The notes under the pieces are model-generated. The model saw nothing but the letters and a program-made list of their open reading frames with translations. It was not told where the DNA came from and did not search any database. From positions 380,630-444,629 of the forward strand of contig NW_025892961.1 in NCBI RefSeq assembly GCF_002878395.1: 64,000 nt of DNA, in the 5' to 3' direction. A program made the position numbers and the translations under genes. Source of the stretch: Capsicum annuum. Its lineage: Eukaryota > Streptophyta > Magnoliopsida > Solanales > Solanaceae. Shown in pieces: positions 47,428 through 57,191 of this stretch; positions within the stretch are counted from its first letter, which is position 1; each line of letters starts with the position of its first letter.

Positions 47428-50400
47428 TGTCACACCTTGATTTTCTGAACCGGAATGCTACACGGTGCTCATAACCCCAAAGGACCACAAACTAACCTAT
47501 GACTGATATCTATACCTGTACACTACAAAATATAACATGAAAATGTGGAAACATGTACTGATTAGCCATAAGGTTGAAATCAAAATAAAAACATCTGATA
47601 AGAATAATGCCTGAAAATGGTATAACAATACCAAACAAATCTGAAATAACTATTTGACATTCTATAGTCTAGAAAGCCTCTAACTGTCTGAATAAGGAGT
47701 TGATGGAACATGTCTCCAACTAACTTTGCCTAGAAAAACTGAACTAAAATAATAAATAAAGTAAAATAATATCATCCTCAAATAGATGAGGACTCACTGC
47801 AACTCTGTGACTAGAATTCTATTGTTGATTTGGAACACGTGCCTCTGAACCTATGGTGTAACATAAGAGAAAGCACCATAGCGCAAGTGTGTTAGTATGT
47901 CTGAATGTACTAAGTATATAAGTGAGGTAGGCTAAATGCAAAGGGTTATATGCATGAACAATGCTGACTAATATGAACAAGAGAATACATACATGCATAA
48001 GCAACTATAACTTAACTCGTGGTGATACTGACTACTGAGTCTGAATACTGTCAACATGACTTTACCGATACTGAGATACTAAATAGATGAATGACTATTT
48101 TTCACAGTTCGAATTATGAAGAATTGTTTTGATTTTCTGTGTCTAACAATCTTGAAACTGAGTACTGATAATGTAAGTTATGACGACTGACATAACTGAT
48201 ATAACAGTGATAATTGGCCTAATCGATGTAACTTATACTGAACGACTGTATCTAATAGACTAAGTTCTAATGGAACTATCTAAGTTCTATTCTGTATGGA
48301 GTAACTGAATTTAAGATCAGTCCTATCTAGCGGGTGATCTTTAAATCTGATGATTCTGATACTATTAAACTATAGTTAAGATCAGTCCTGTCTAATGGGT
48401 AATCTTGAACTCTATTTATAATGATAAGGATTGACTGTCTCTAATTGTATGGAATCTGTACTACTGAACTGAGTTGACTGTATCTGATAGTCCTGAATCT
48501 GTAACTAAAATAGTAGGATGTGTTAATCTAACTGACATGCCCCAAGCTAAGCTGATTGGGTTCCAATATCTACCCTGATTGGAAGGGTATCAGTACAGCA
48601 CCACTAGTAAAGACAACTACTGTAGAGTTAGTCCTAATCTAGCGGGTGACTCTTGGGATTAGTCCTATACATATAAATGTGCTAATGGGTGACCACTGAG
48701 TATGTTAGTCCTATCTAACGGGTGACATCTCATACCTATGCTAGCTACGTAGTTGTGGAACTTAGGGATTGATTCTAAGGATCTCAGTCCTAATCTAGTG
48801 GGTGAGTCCCCATCCCTAGGCTTAGTCGGTGCTGAATCCTACTCCCATCTGATAGACACTAAATTGAATAAATGGGCTGAATTGAATAACTGTACTGAAC
48901 TAATTATCTGAACCGATACTAGTGGTATTGTTTAGCGGGCTAAACTGAGTTTACTATATTCCAATGACTAATGAAAGGTACTGAGTTCTGAGGACTAATT
49001 GAGAGTAATAAAGTTACTGAGATCGCTAGGAATACTATTGTTATTGAGATCACTGAGATTACTGAGTACTGAGGTTACTGAATTACTAAGACCGCTAAGA
49101 TTCCTGAGTTTTCCTGAGTCACATGACTAACTAAATTCTATAGACCATGGCTTTACTGAGAGTATCATGATAATATCACATGGCTCTAGTCATAAAACTA
49201 TAATTTGGGGAACGAATACCCCTAGGACTCGATGAAAGGAAACAAACACAACATGACTAACTTGATCATAAGATTGGAGTCCACAATTCACGTTGTCATA
49301 AGTAGGAGATATTATACTTCATGTAGTTCTTCAACATCTTAAGCATAATAGGTAGTGCATGGATATATTTCATGTAAATATTGTATATCTCCATTATCAT
49401 ACATGCTTCATACCACAACAATAGCAATGCATCAATAGCATGGAATTCATATTGAAGTATAGAGCTAACATGGACTTGTCATTTAGATATCATGGAACTA
49501 TGTAAACATTAATTTCTAGCATCCTAAGCATTTTGTCAAACACATTGCATGCTTTATTTAAGGCATAGGTGTGCTTATCAATTTGACAATCTTAATCCAT
49601 CCAAAATTCATGCGTTTCAACTAACCTATTCACATGCTTCATAAAAAACACATCAAGATACAACCTTGAATCCAAACAACAATCATCAACATGAATATAG
49701 TCATAACACAACAAGGAAATCACAATTTATAATTTAAAACATGATTCTTGAGCTCCATGGATAAAAGTGACCCATGGATGATCACTACGCATACCTTAGA
49801 TTAAGAATTTGTGAAGATTAACGGCGAAATTTCCTTGAAATAGACTCTTCTATGAAAACCCTAGGGCTTGTTCTTGAGAGTTTTGATCTTGATAAGAAAC
49901 CCTAATATTGTTGTTGAGAGTGTATGAGAGATCTTTTTGAGATGTTTAACTGAAGAGAAAGGAAGATAATACTCTTCTTGAGGGTTATAAGTCATGGGAA
50001 GTGAAGGGAAAAGACCAAAGTACCCTTACTAAAATATCCCTCAAGTTCTGGAAAGAAAACCTAATGACATTTGTGACAAGGTATCAAAAATATGACAGGC
50101 CATCAAAAATGTCATCATACAGAAGCTGGTTTCTACCTAAGGCTGACGACCATTTTGACAAGGCACCACAAATGTGATAGGCCGTCAAAATTATCGTCAC
50201 ACAGTTGCTAGCCTAATATGATGGAGTAAAATGGACATAACTCCTTACTCCGATATCGAGTTTAGGAGAAATTGGTATATTTAGAAAGATAATTCAAATA
50301 TCTTTCATTTGATATATAGTAATCCACCCAGTTCATCATATACAATGAGGTATAGTTGATTAAAATTGACCCAAGTTTTGAAGCTCACTAAAACTTGAAC

Positions 50401-50584
50401 GATAGGAAAGGTTTCAACTTGTACTTGAGTTAGGGGACCTATATGATTTAAATTCATGCTAAAATAGATTCCCACATTATATAATTGATCAACACACTAA
50501 ATTTACATAGGGTTCAAGGCTTTTTAAACATCAACACATAGGAATGACGGATTTTCATTCTAGTCCAAAATGTTTGGTATTACA
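47428..50584 (-). mobile_element. Solo LTR of the LARD family, minus orientation, splitting element 5 pol
   Basis: A 3.16-kb sequence starts TGTCACACC and ends GGTATTACA and matches the LARD LTR in the same orientation: ATGCTACACGGTGC at 47,455, CAAGCTAACC-like and ATGGACTTGTCA-like blocks further on. The flanks are TTTGT (47,423-47,427) and TTGGC (50,585-50,589), a poor but plausible pentamer duplication; removing the LTR rejoins pol as K-I-L-C-I-V-G. No internal region is present. No credible gene lies inside. Confidence 0.83.
48310..48810. repeat. Interspersed 20-bp motif in the solo LTR
   Basis: An AGTCCTATCTAGCGGGTGA-like word recurs about six times: near 48,318, 48,383, 48,630, 48,661 (split by extra bases), 48,707 and 48,784, with spacing that is not constant. 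The LARD LTRs have only weak counterparts (for example AGCAGTGACC near 21,100). Confidence 0.65.
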
Positions 50585-50946
50585 TTGGCATAGTTGGTGA
50601 GGTGGCTTATGAGTTATCTTTACCTCTAAATTTTTCTATTATCCATTGGTTTTCTATTTTTCTATGTTGTGGTGATATATCATAATCTATCTCATGTGCT
50701 TAGATAGGATAGTCTAGTTAGATGTAATTTTGACCTTTGTAGTGAAGTCGGCGTTCATCTTGGATAGTGATGTTAGAAGGTTGCACATTAGGGATATTTC
50801 TATAATTGAGGTTTAGTGCAGGCACCATCCAATAGAGGAGGCCACTTGGGAGATAGGGAGAGAGAGGTGACCTAGTATCCTTACCTATTTGAGACTTTAT
50901 ATTCTAATACTTAACTTTTGCGAACAAAAGTTCCTTTTGTAGTGGA
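50585..50946 (+). pseudogene. Element 5 pol C-terminus with chromodomain-like relic
   Basis: After the solo LTR, V-G-E-V-A-Y-E-L-S-L-P-L-N-F-S-I-I-H completes the integrase tail. Further on, an I-E-E-A-T-W-E-I block near 50,835-50,860 and Y-P-Y-L-F near 50,880 match the chromodomain end of the array element (11,929-12,117). Stops and frame changes occur between. A purine-poor stretch then leads to the 3' LTR near 50,947. The domain would bind modified histones and guide integration in the living family. Confidence 0.82.
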
Positions 50947-51640
50947 TATTAGAATGATCGTTCAAGTTATTTTCAATATTTTTTCTTGTTTTGCCATTGG
51001 AGCTTGTTTATAGCTTCCCCAAATTAGTAATGACTTGTTAGAACTGACAGTTTGGTTACTGGGAATTTCATTTGGTTTTTAGATCGATTTCCCTATTTTG
51101 ATGTCTTAATTGGTTCCGATGGCCTTTAAGTAAAAACTACTGTCAAACCACCTCGAATGCAAACATTTTCTATTCCAGCAACTTTGGAATATTGATTTTA
51201 TGCTAGAAGGACTCTTTGTTTGGGTCCCGAGGGATCTAAATCATTTCGACCTATTTCTCAAAAAGTTATGAAATAAAATATAGGTTTGGGACCCATATTT
51301 TTTAACATCTACTTTGGTATGGTTACATAGTTTGTTTACGTATACTAGATATACTAGACTCTAAAGAATTTCTAGGTATTGGTGGACACTTGGAAGATTT
51401 CAAGTCTAATCTACGATTTGGAGCACCTATGATTATGGGCCTTGGATCGCAATTGCAATTTGATAGCAAAATAAGTGTCTCATTTGCGACACTTCAAATC
51501 GCAAATACAACTCCCTTGCTAGTTAACAAATATCGTGATTGTAGTGAAAAATATCGTGATCGTAAATTTTGAGTGTGAGGCCTTGTATCCTGATAGCGAC
51601 TATCGAGTCGCGATTGCAAATACCAAGAACTTGGTATAGG

Positions 51641-51648
51641 TATAAATA
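51641..51648 (+). promoter_or_regulatory. Probable LTR promoter TATA box of element 5
   Basis: TATAAATA lies about 700 bp into the LTR, after a patch (51,420-51,640) with repeated TCGCAATTGCAA-like words and several CpGs. The position suits a U3 promoter. No transcription evidence is available. Confidence 0.55.
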
Positions 51649-53450
51649 CCCCATTTTATCCTAATTTTTTCCATTCCATCATCTATTTTTTTAGAGCTAA
51701 AACCCTAATTTTAGAGATAGCTTAAATTTGAGCATAGGGATGATTTGGGAACTTGGATAATGCTTGATTACATGATTATCTACCAACTTGAATAACTATT
51801 TTACCCTTTTTAGGGCAGAAATTTCCATTTTTTGTTCAAAAATCCCAAAACCTTAGAGGGCTTGATTTTACCCCTAATTTAGCTTAGACATTATCCATTT
51901 TTTAGGGTAATGATTGATTGAGAATGTGAGAAGGTTAGGTTTTTTTTGGAAATGCAATTTTCATGAGTAGGGCCCACATAGGATTTTGATGTGATTTTTC
52001 GATACAAATCACAATAGTGAAATATGGGTATTATTATTCTCATATTGAAGAGTAGAATGTGATTTTGAGGGCTTGGCATCATGCAGAATCTTCTCAGAAG
52101 GGAAAAGTTGTAATTTAGCGGATCTTGTGTGCTTTCTTTTATGTCCAGGTAGGATAGGTTTTACCCTTTGTTATATTGAGATAATTCATAGTATGTTTAT
52201 GATCATTGTGTTAGATTTGGGGTGCGTTTAGGTATTGGTATAATAAATTTAAATGCATATGATCAGTCGAATTATTTAGGTTATTTAGGATATTTTTTTG
52301 GGCATTGTTAACCTAGTTAACTATATCTTGAGTGAATTTGACCTTGTACACTTATTCTTAGGTCGGAAATGCTTTATTTATTAAATTAATGAGGAGATTT
52401 CCTTGATTACTTAAAGATAATATGAAAACTATCCAAGTTGCCTTACATTATATGAAATAGGCTTAGCTATTCAATAGTATGAGGAATTGTTATCATTGGA
52501 CTAGTGGTGGTTTGTTTAATATATAAAAGTGGATTAAGATAGCTTAGCCTAGTTCGAGGTAGACATTGCTTGATAAATAATTTTGGAGATTGAGAAGTAA
52601 GCTCTTCAACCCATATTAGGCCAAGACTTGTGATAGTTATTGAAGACTCTTTGATACCCATGTGTACGTATAATAAGATGGATATTAGGTAATATTTAGA
52701 TGCCCTGGTATACTTTAATTATAATTAATGGCGTTGGAATTCATGCTTAGAGAGTATGCTATATATGAATTATTGGTTAAGAGTATGATAAATTATTGAA
52801 TATGCTATTGATAAGGATACCAAATATACTATTTTATAAGCCCTTGTTTATTATATTAGGTAAGCCATAAATTATGCTATCAATTGAGCTATGAATGATC
52901 TCTTAACTATGCTAGTGATAATGCTCATCGATAAATTGGCATTTATATTTTTTATGGTAGAGGCTATGCTTATTTACTATATTATTTATTAAACCATTGA
53001 TTATGCTATAAATTAACCATAGATTATGTCATGGATTAGATATTGACAGAGCTAATGATAAGTTATCTATTATGCTAATGTTACGCCTTTAACTAGGCTA
53101 CTGATAAGTTATTACCAACGCTTGACATTACATATTGAGTATGTTAGAGATCATGTTTAATCACTATATTGCAAAATACTTTATGGATTATGCTAAAGAG
53201 CATGCTTATTGCTTATACTAGCAATTATTCTAGTAATTATCGCAAAGATTGTGCATTTTTACTAGGTTAGTAATCATGTTATTTATTATGATAGAGCTTA
53301 CAATTTTGATTATGATTATTGGTTTTTTTAATATATTATGCTACTGGTTATGCTATAAAATATCTTATGATTATCCTGTTGGTCAATTGATTATGATATT
53401 GATTATTTATACCTAGTAAGAATATAAAGAATGGCTATGATATTGATGAT

Positions 53451-53700
53451 GATGATGATATACTCGACAAGGCTGGAGGAAATTATGATGATATATACCT
53501 AGAAAGAATAGAAGATGATTATACTGATATATGCTCAGCAAGGACGGAGTATGATTACGGTGATATATACCCAGTAAGGCCACATGATAATTATGATGAT
53601 ATATATACCCGACCAGGCTAGAAGATGATTGTGATGATAACTGCCCAACAAGACCAGAAGATGATTATGATGATATTTTTGTGGATATTGTTGAATATTC
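53451..53700. repeat. 36-bp minisatellite in element 5 LTR
   Basis: GATGATATATACC-type units start at 53,451, 53,487, 53,523, 53,559, 53,595, 53,633 and 53,669: 36 bp apart with one 38-bp interval. On the opposite strand the unit (AAGATGATTAT complement, then a GGTATATATCATC block) resembles the 39-bp units of the array and element 4, at the same relative place in the LTR. Confidence 0.87.
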
Positions 53701-54849
53701 ATGCAAGTTGATACCAGCTATACGTATCATACAATGATGATATATTTATTATGATATAATGACACTGGGGTGTGATATTAACAATCTACATAAGCTGAAA
53801 ATAAAAAATTGATTAGTTAAATTAATATGAAATAGTTGATGAATATTGATTAGTTGATGAATATTGAGTAGTCGATGAATATTGAGTAGTCAATGAATAT
53901 TGGTTAGTTGATAAATAAAGATTAGTTATTAAGTGATGTTCATAAATAAAGGATGACTTAATGATACATGAGGATTAATTTCTACATGATGGATAGATGA
54001 TAAGTGTTGACTTATTTACAAATGATGAATATGGTAAATCAATGGTTATAATTTGTCATGATTATGCTGAATTCCAATGGTATTATGACTGTAGATAAAA
54101 AACAGTGGTAGGTTATGCTATCTTATTTGTACCTTCAAGGCTTTTGGGGGTTTGAAATAGGTTATTTACTTTTCTGCATCAACAAGCGTATGGGAGCTAA
54201 TTTTTTTGGTTACAATTCCATATGTTGATGCCTAATTTTATGTTTTGATGATATTTCTTTCATCTATTTATTCATGTATATGGATGTTGGAGATATTTAG
54301 GTTTGTTTCCTTCCCTTGACTTGGTTATGTTATCTTACTGTCTATCATTCGTATATTATGATTTAGCTCAGTCTGCTGATGATGCCTACAAAGTACCCAT
54401 TGTTTTGGTACTCATAGTACACTTATGTACCTTTTTGGTAAATATTTGAGTACTAGTTGTCATTGTTGGTCATCATTTATGTTGTGTTGATATCTGTAAA
54501 TAGGGTGAACTCTTGGAGTCGGAGTCACCTATTTCCTTCAATCTTTCTATGTTTAGTCTTTTGTTTTGAGACAGGTGGTATTGACTTTTCTAGATTTTTG
54601 GGTTTTATTATTATAATAGATGCTCTTGTACTAGTTCTACCATGTCGTGCAATGGTACTTATGTAATGACTACCTTAAAACTATTTCATTTGTCTTGCTT
54701 ATTTACTGTGTTAGATTTCTTATTAGGCCCTTGTTGGGGCATTCCTACAAAGTTAACCCATTGCATTTAGATTTGGGTTACAGTTTGTCTTACTTACTAG
54801 TGGGTAGAGTAGGTACCATTATGACACATAAAATAGATAGTCATAGTGG

Positions 54850-55640
54850 TTGGTCCAGCTTGCCATAGCCAAAGCACCCTTCACTACTAACTACACACTC
54901 AGCTTTGTAGTTCCTATAACACTTCTTCCATACTAGAATTAGAGTCGGGAGTTCTATATCAATGATCCTACAAGAATTTAGGCACTGGGGTACTATATGA
55001 AGATTAGTTAGATCAGAAGATTTCTGTTAGAACTAAGAATGGTTCCGACCATCTAACCTTTATTGAGAGAAATTAAAGATGCCAATTTCATCCCTGTTAT
55101 TCACCTTTTCCTTTTCCTTAACTTTATCCTCCTATATATATAGAGCATGATCTGTAGATCTTGAGATATCTATATCATTCACCAATATAGCATTCTGACA
55201 CTCCTTGACCACATCCTCTGAAACACCAAACACAAACTTGCTCATATGGTCCCTAGAATCAGCAACTATAATAGGAGCTTACCTTTCTAATTGAGTAATT
55301 TTGAGGGAATACTCCTTAATTCTCATGTTTCCCTACTCTAAATGTATGAAATCTTACACCTTAGCCTCTCTTAACTTAAGAGGGAATAACCTATCAAAAA
55401 ATTAAATCCAAACTCATCCCATTTTGCTGGCTTTGTATTTTTACCCATATCTTTCTTCAACTGCTTACACCTGGTTTGATCTACCTTTGTAATTAATAGG
55501 AAGACAAGTCAACATTCAGAACTGAGGTAACACGTATAAAGTCTATAATATTTTTATACTATCTATGAACACTGGTGGATCCTTCTCCAAATTGGAAACA
55601 ATGAACATTGGGGATTCATCTAAGTAAAGTCACATTCTTT
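54850..55640 (-). pseudogene. Element 6 Gypsy gag relic
   Basis: On the minus strand a Ty3/Gypsy capsid (retrotrans_gag) can be traced: D-P-P-V-F-I-D near 55,580, F-D-R-L-F-P-L-K-L-R-E-A-K-V near 55,370-55,410 and I-K-E-Y-S-L-K-L-L near 55,300-55,330. A C-R-x-A-M-L-like region follows near 55,190, then a D-K-V-K-E-K-E-K linker near 55,110. The zinc knuckle area near 54,860-54,900 reads E-G-C-F-G-Y-G-K-L-D, where relatives have C-F-G-C-G-x-S-G-H: a Cys and the Gly-His are lost. Stops are frequent. It is a different Gypsy subfamily from the array and shares its leader with the LARD. Confidence 0.82.
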
Positions 55641-56064
55641 TGTCTTTGTCGTATTCACTATCAAACAAGCTGGTGCCACGGTAGGCTAGTTGTATTAGTC
55701 AGTCATGGACTAGTCTAAGTTCTTAAAAGCATCCCTTAATTCATTATGAGAGACTTGTTAATTGAGAGATTTTTCTAGAATTTATGGTGCTTGCAAATTT
55801 ATCACCCCGCTCTACTTTTCACTACTTTTTTATTTGTCTGCTTTAGAGGCATATTCTATAAATGTGTAAATAACAAGTTAGAAAAAGGTGTTAATTGAGC
55901 TCACACTCTATCACATGACATGGGCAACAAAGAAGGTAAATGTTTCCTTAAATATCTCATAGCCTCTCACTCATAAGTATAGCATATTCACACTTATGTG
56001 TAATATTCTATTCTACATAGCTTTTAGACACCCTAGGACAGTTTAAATTTTTTTCTCTGATACC
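55641..56064 (-). other. Element 6 leader and primer-binding site
   Basis: The minus strand has GGTATCAGAG (56,055-56,064) as the primer site. It is followed by a leader containing CTAGGGTGTCTAAAAGC-like, then CATAAGTGTG-like and GAGAGGCTATGAGATATTTA-like sequence. The same order of words occurs in the LARD leader (26,240 down to about 26,090). It then reaches gag with no further recognisable domain. Confidence 0.75.
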
Positions 56065-56072
56065 TCATTTGA

Positions 56073-56438
56073 TATAACTCATGCCTACCCCTAGTAGTAG
56101 CATAGTTCTTAGAATAACAGGTGACTTTAAGCAAACCCATGGACTTGTAAAACACTGAGAAATATACATAATAGCAGATAAAACAACACTTATTTAGAAG
56201 CTAAATTTAAATAGTATGATAAATATAAAAAGTAAATAAAATCATTACTGACCAAGTCTAAGATCAAAACTGAATATCTAACTGAATGTCTGAAATGCCT
56301 CTACTAAGATGAGTTGCTGGGATAGGCCCCCTAACAAACTCTAACTATTTGAGTACTTGGAATAACAGAGAAAAAATGAAATGAAAATATTACTCTAGTC
56401 CATATATAATCAGCACTCACAAAAACTACTACTACTGA
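56073..56438 (-). repeat. Element 6 5' LTR fragment (LARD-family LTR end)
   Basis: About 365 bp next to the primer site align loosely with the first 400 bp of the LARD LTR as read on the plus strand. Shared landmarks are AGCAAACCCATGGACTTG (compare AGCTAACCCATGGCTGA) and GAGTTGCTGGGATAGGCCCC (compare GAGTTGATGGGACATGTCCC). The rest of the LTR is lost at a junction with element 7 marked by an inverted repeat, TATGGGA at 56,439 and TCCCATA at 56,454. Confidence 0.68.
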
Positions 56439-56529
56439 TATGGGATGAGATCTTCCCATATGTGAACGAGCCAAATTTTAACTTTGTATGATTTTTCATT
56501 ATGCAATAAATTTTATGTAATTATTCGGT

Positions 56530-57191
56530 TGGACCTATTTAAGGTATTCTATGGTAGGATATGTCGATCTCCAATAGGTTGTGTTGATACTTTTAATATT
56601 AGGACATGTGGTACAGATTTGATTTGTGAGTCACTAGATCAGATTTGAGTGATTCAGGATAGGATTCAGGTAGGTCAGAGAAGGCAAAAGAGTAATACTG
56701 ACTATAGACTTCATTCATTGAGGTTCAGAGTTGATGATCGAGTCTTGTAGTATGTATCGCCCATAAAGTGAGTGATAAAAGGAAAGTTCACCCTAGGTAT
56801 ATTAGAAAGTTTGAGATCCTTTGGATAGTTTTAGATGTTAGATATGAGTGAGATTTTCCTCAAACCTTTGAAGCTATCTACATGATATTTAATTTAATTA
56901 TGACATCATAGTATATTCCAGATGAGTCTCACGTGCTTTGATGGGACTCAATTCAATTGGATGAGAGGTTGGCATTCATAAAAGAGCTTATATCTATTTT
57001 GGCTAGAGATGTCAGACAATTTTTTTATAAGGAAATTCCTATAGTTAAGGTTCAATGATGTCATCATCCTGTTAAAGAGGCCACCTAGGAACCGAAGTGA
57101 TATACGATCCCAGTATCCATACCTATTTGAGCATTTAGGTACTTCTTGATCCTTTACTTTTGCAAATAAAAGTCCTTTTAGTATTGGATGT
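56530..57191 (+). pseudogene. Element 7 Gypsy integrase tail and chromodomain relic
   Basis: Plus strand: Y-G-R-I-C-R-S-P-I-G near 56,555-56,585, then S-L-D-Q-I-stop-V-I-Q-D-R-I and Q-R-R-Q-K-S near 56,630-56,700, and L-R-F-R-V-D-D-R-V near 56,715-56,745. The chromodomain region follows: E-R-L-A-F-I-K-E-L near 56,965, I-V-K-V-Q near 57,040 and V-K-E-A-T-stop-E near 57,075. This is the 3' end of a chromovirus pol; everything upstream is missing, replaced by the element 6 fragment. The stretch 56,461-56,530 is too decayed to assign. Confidence 0.82.

Larger units (their letters stand above)
44826..54846 (+). mobile_element. Element 5: 3' half of a plus-strand Gypsy chromovirus, split by a solo LTR
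   Basis: Plus-strand RT, RNase H and integrase (44,880-47,427), then a solo LTR of another family (47,428-50,584), then the end of pol with a chromodomain-like part (50,585-50,946) and a 3' LTR (50,947-54,846). The 5' LTR, gag and protease are missing on the left, where element 4's LTR abuts at 44,825, consistent with element 4 having inserted into it. It is a relative of the array element: similar pol, LTR ends and LTR minisatellite position. Confidence 0.86.
50947..54846 (+). repeat. Element 5 3' LTR
   Basis: About 3.9 kb. The start is decayed (TATTAGAATGATCGTTCAAG for TGTAATGACCCTTCAGG) and the end is near GTAGGTACCATTATGAC plus a tail ending about 54,846. Inner matches to the array LTR include the AACCCATTGCATT block near 54,757 and the minisatellite position. 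A TATA box and a CpG-bearing patch lie at 51,420-51,650. The open frames at 54,457-54,868 are not supported as genes. Confidence 0.82.

Noticed and set aside
54457..54868. Hydrophobic open frames resembling small membrane proteins
   Set aside because: They lie in the end of the element 5 LTR, which is T-rich on this strand; T-rich codons give hydrophobic residues by composition.
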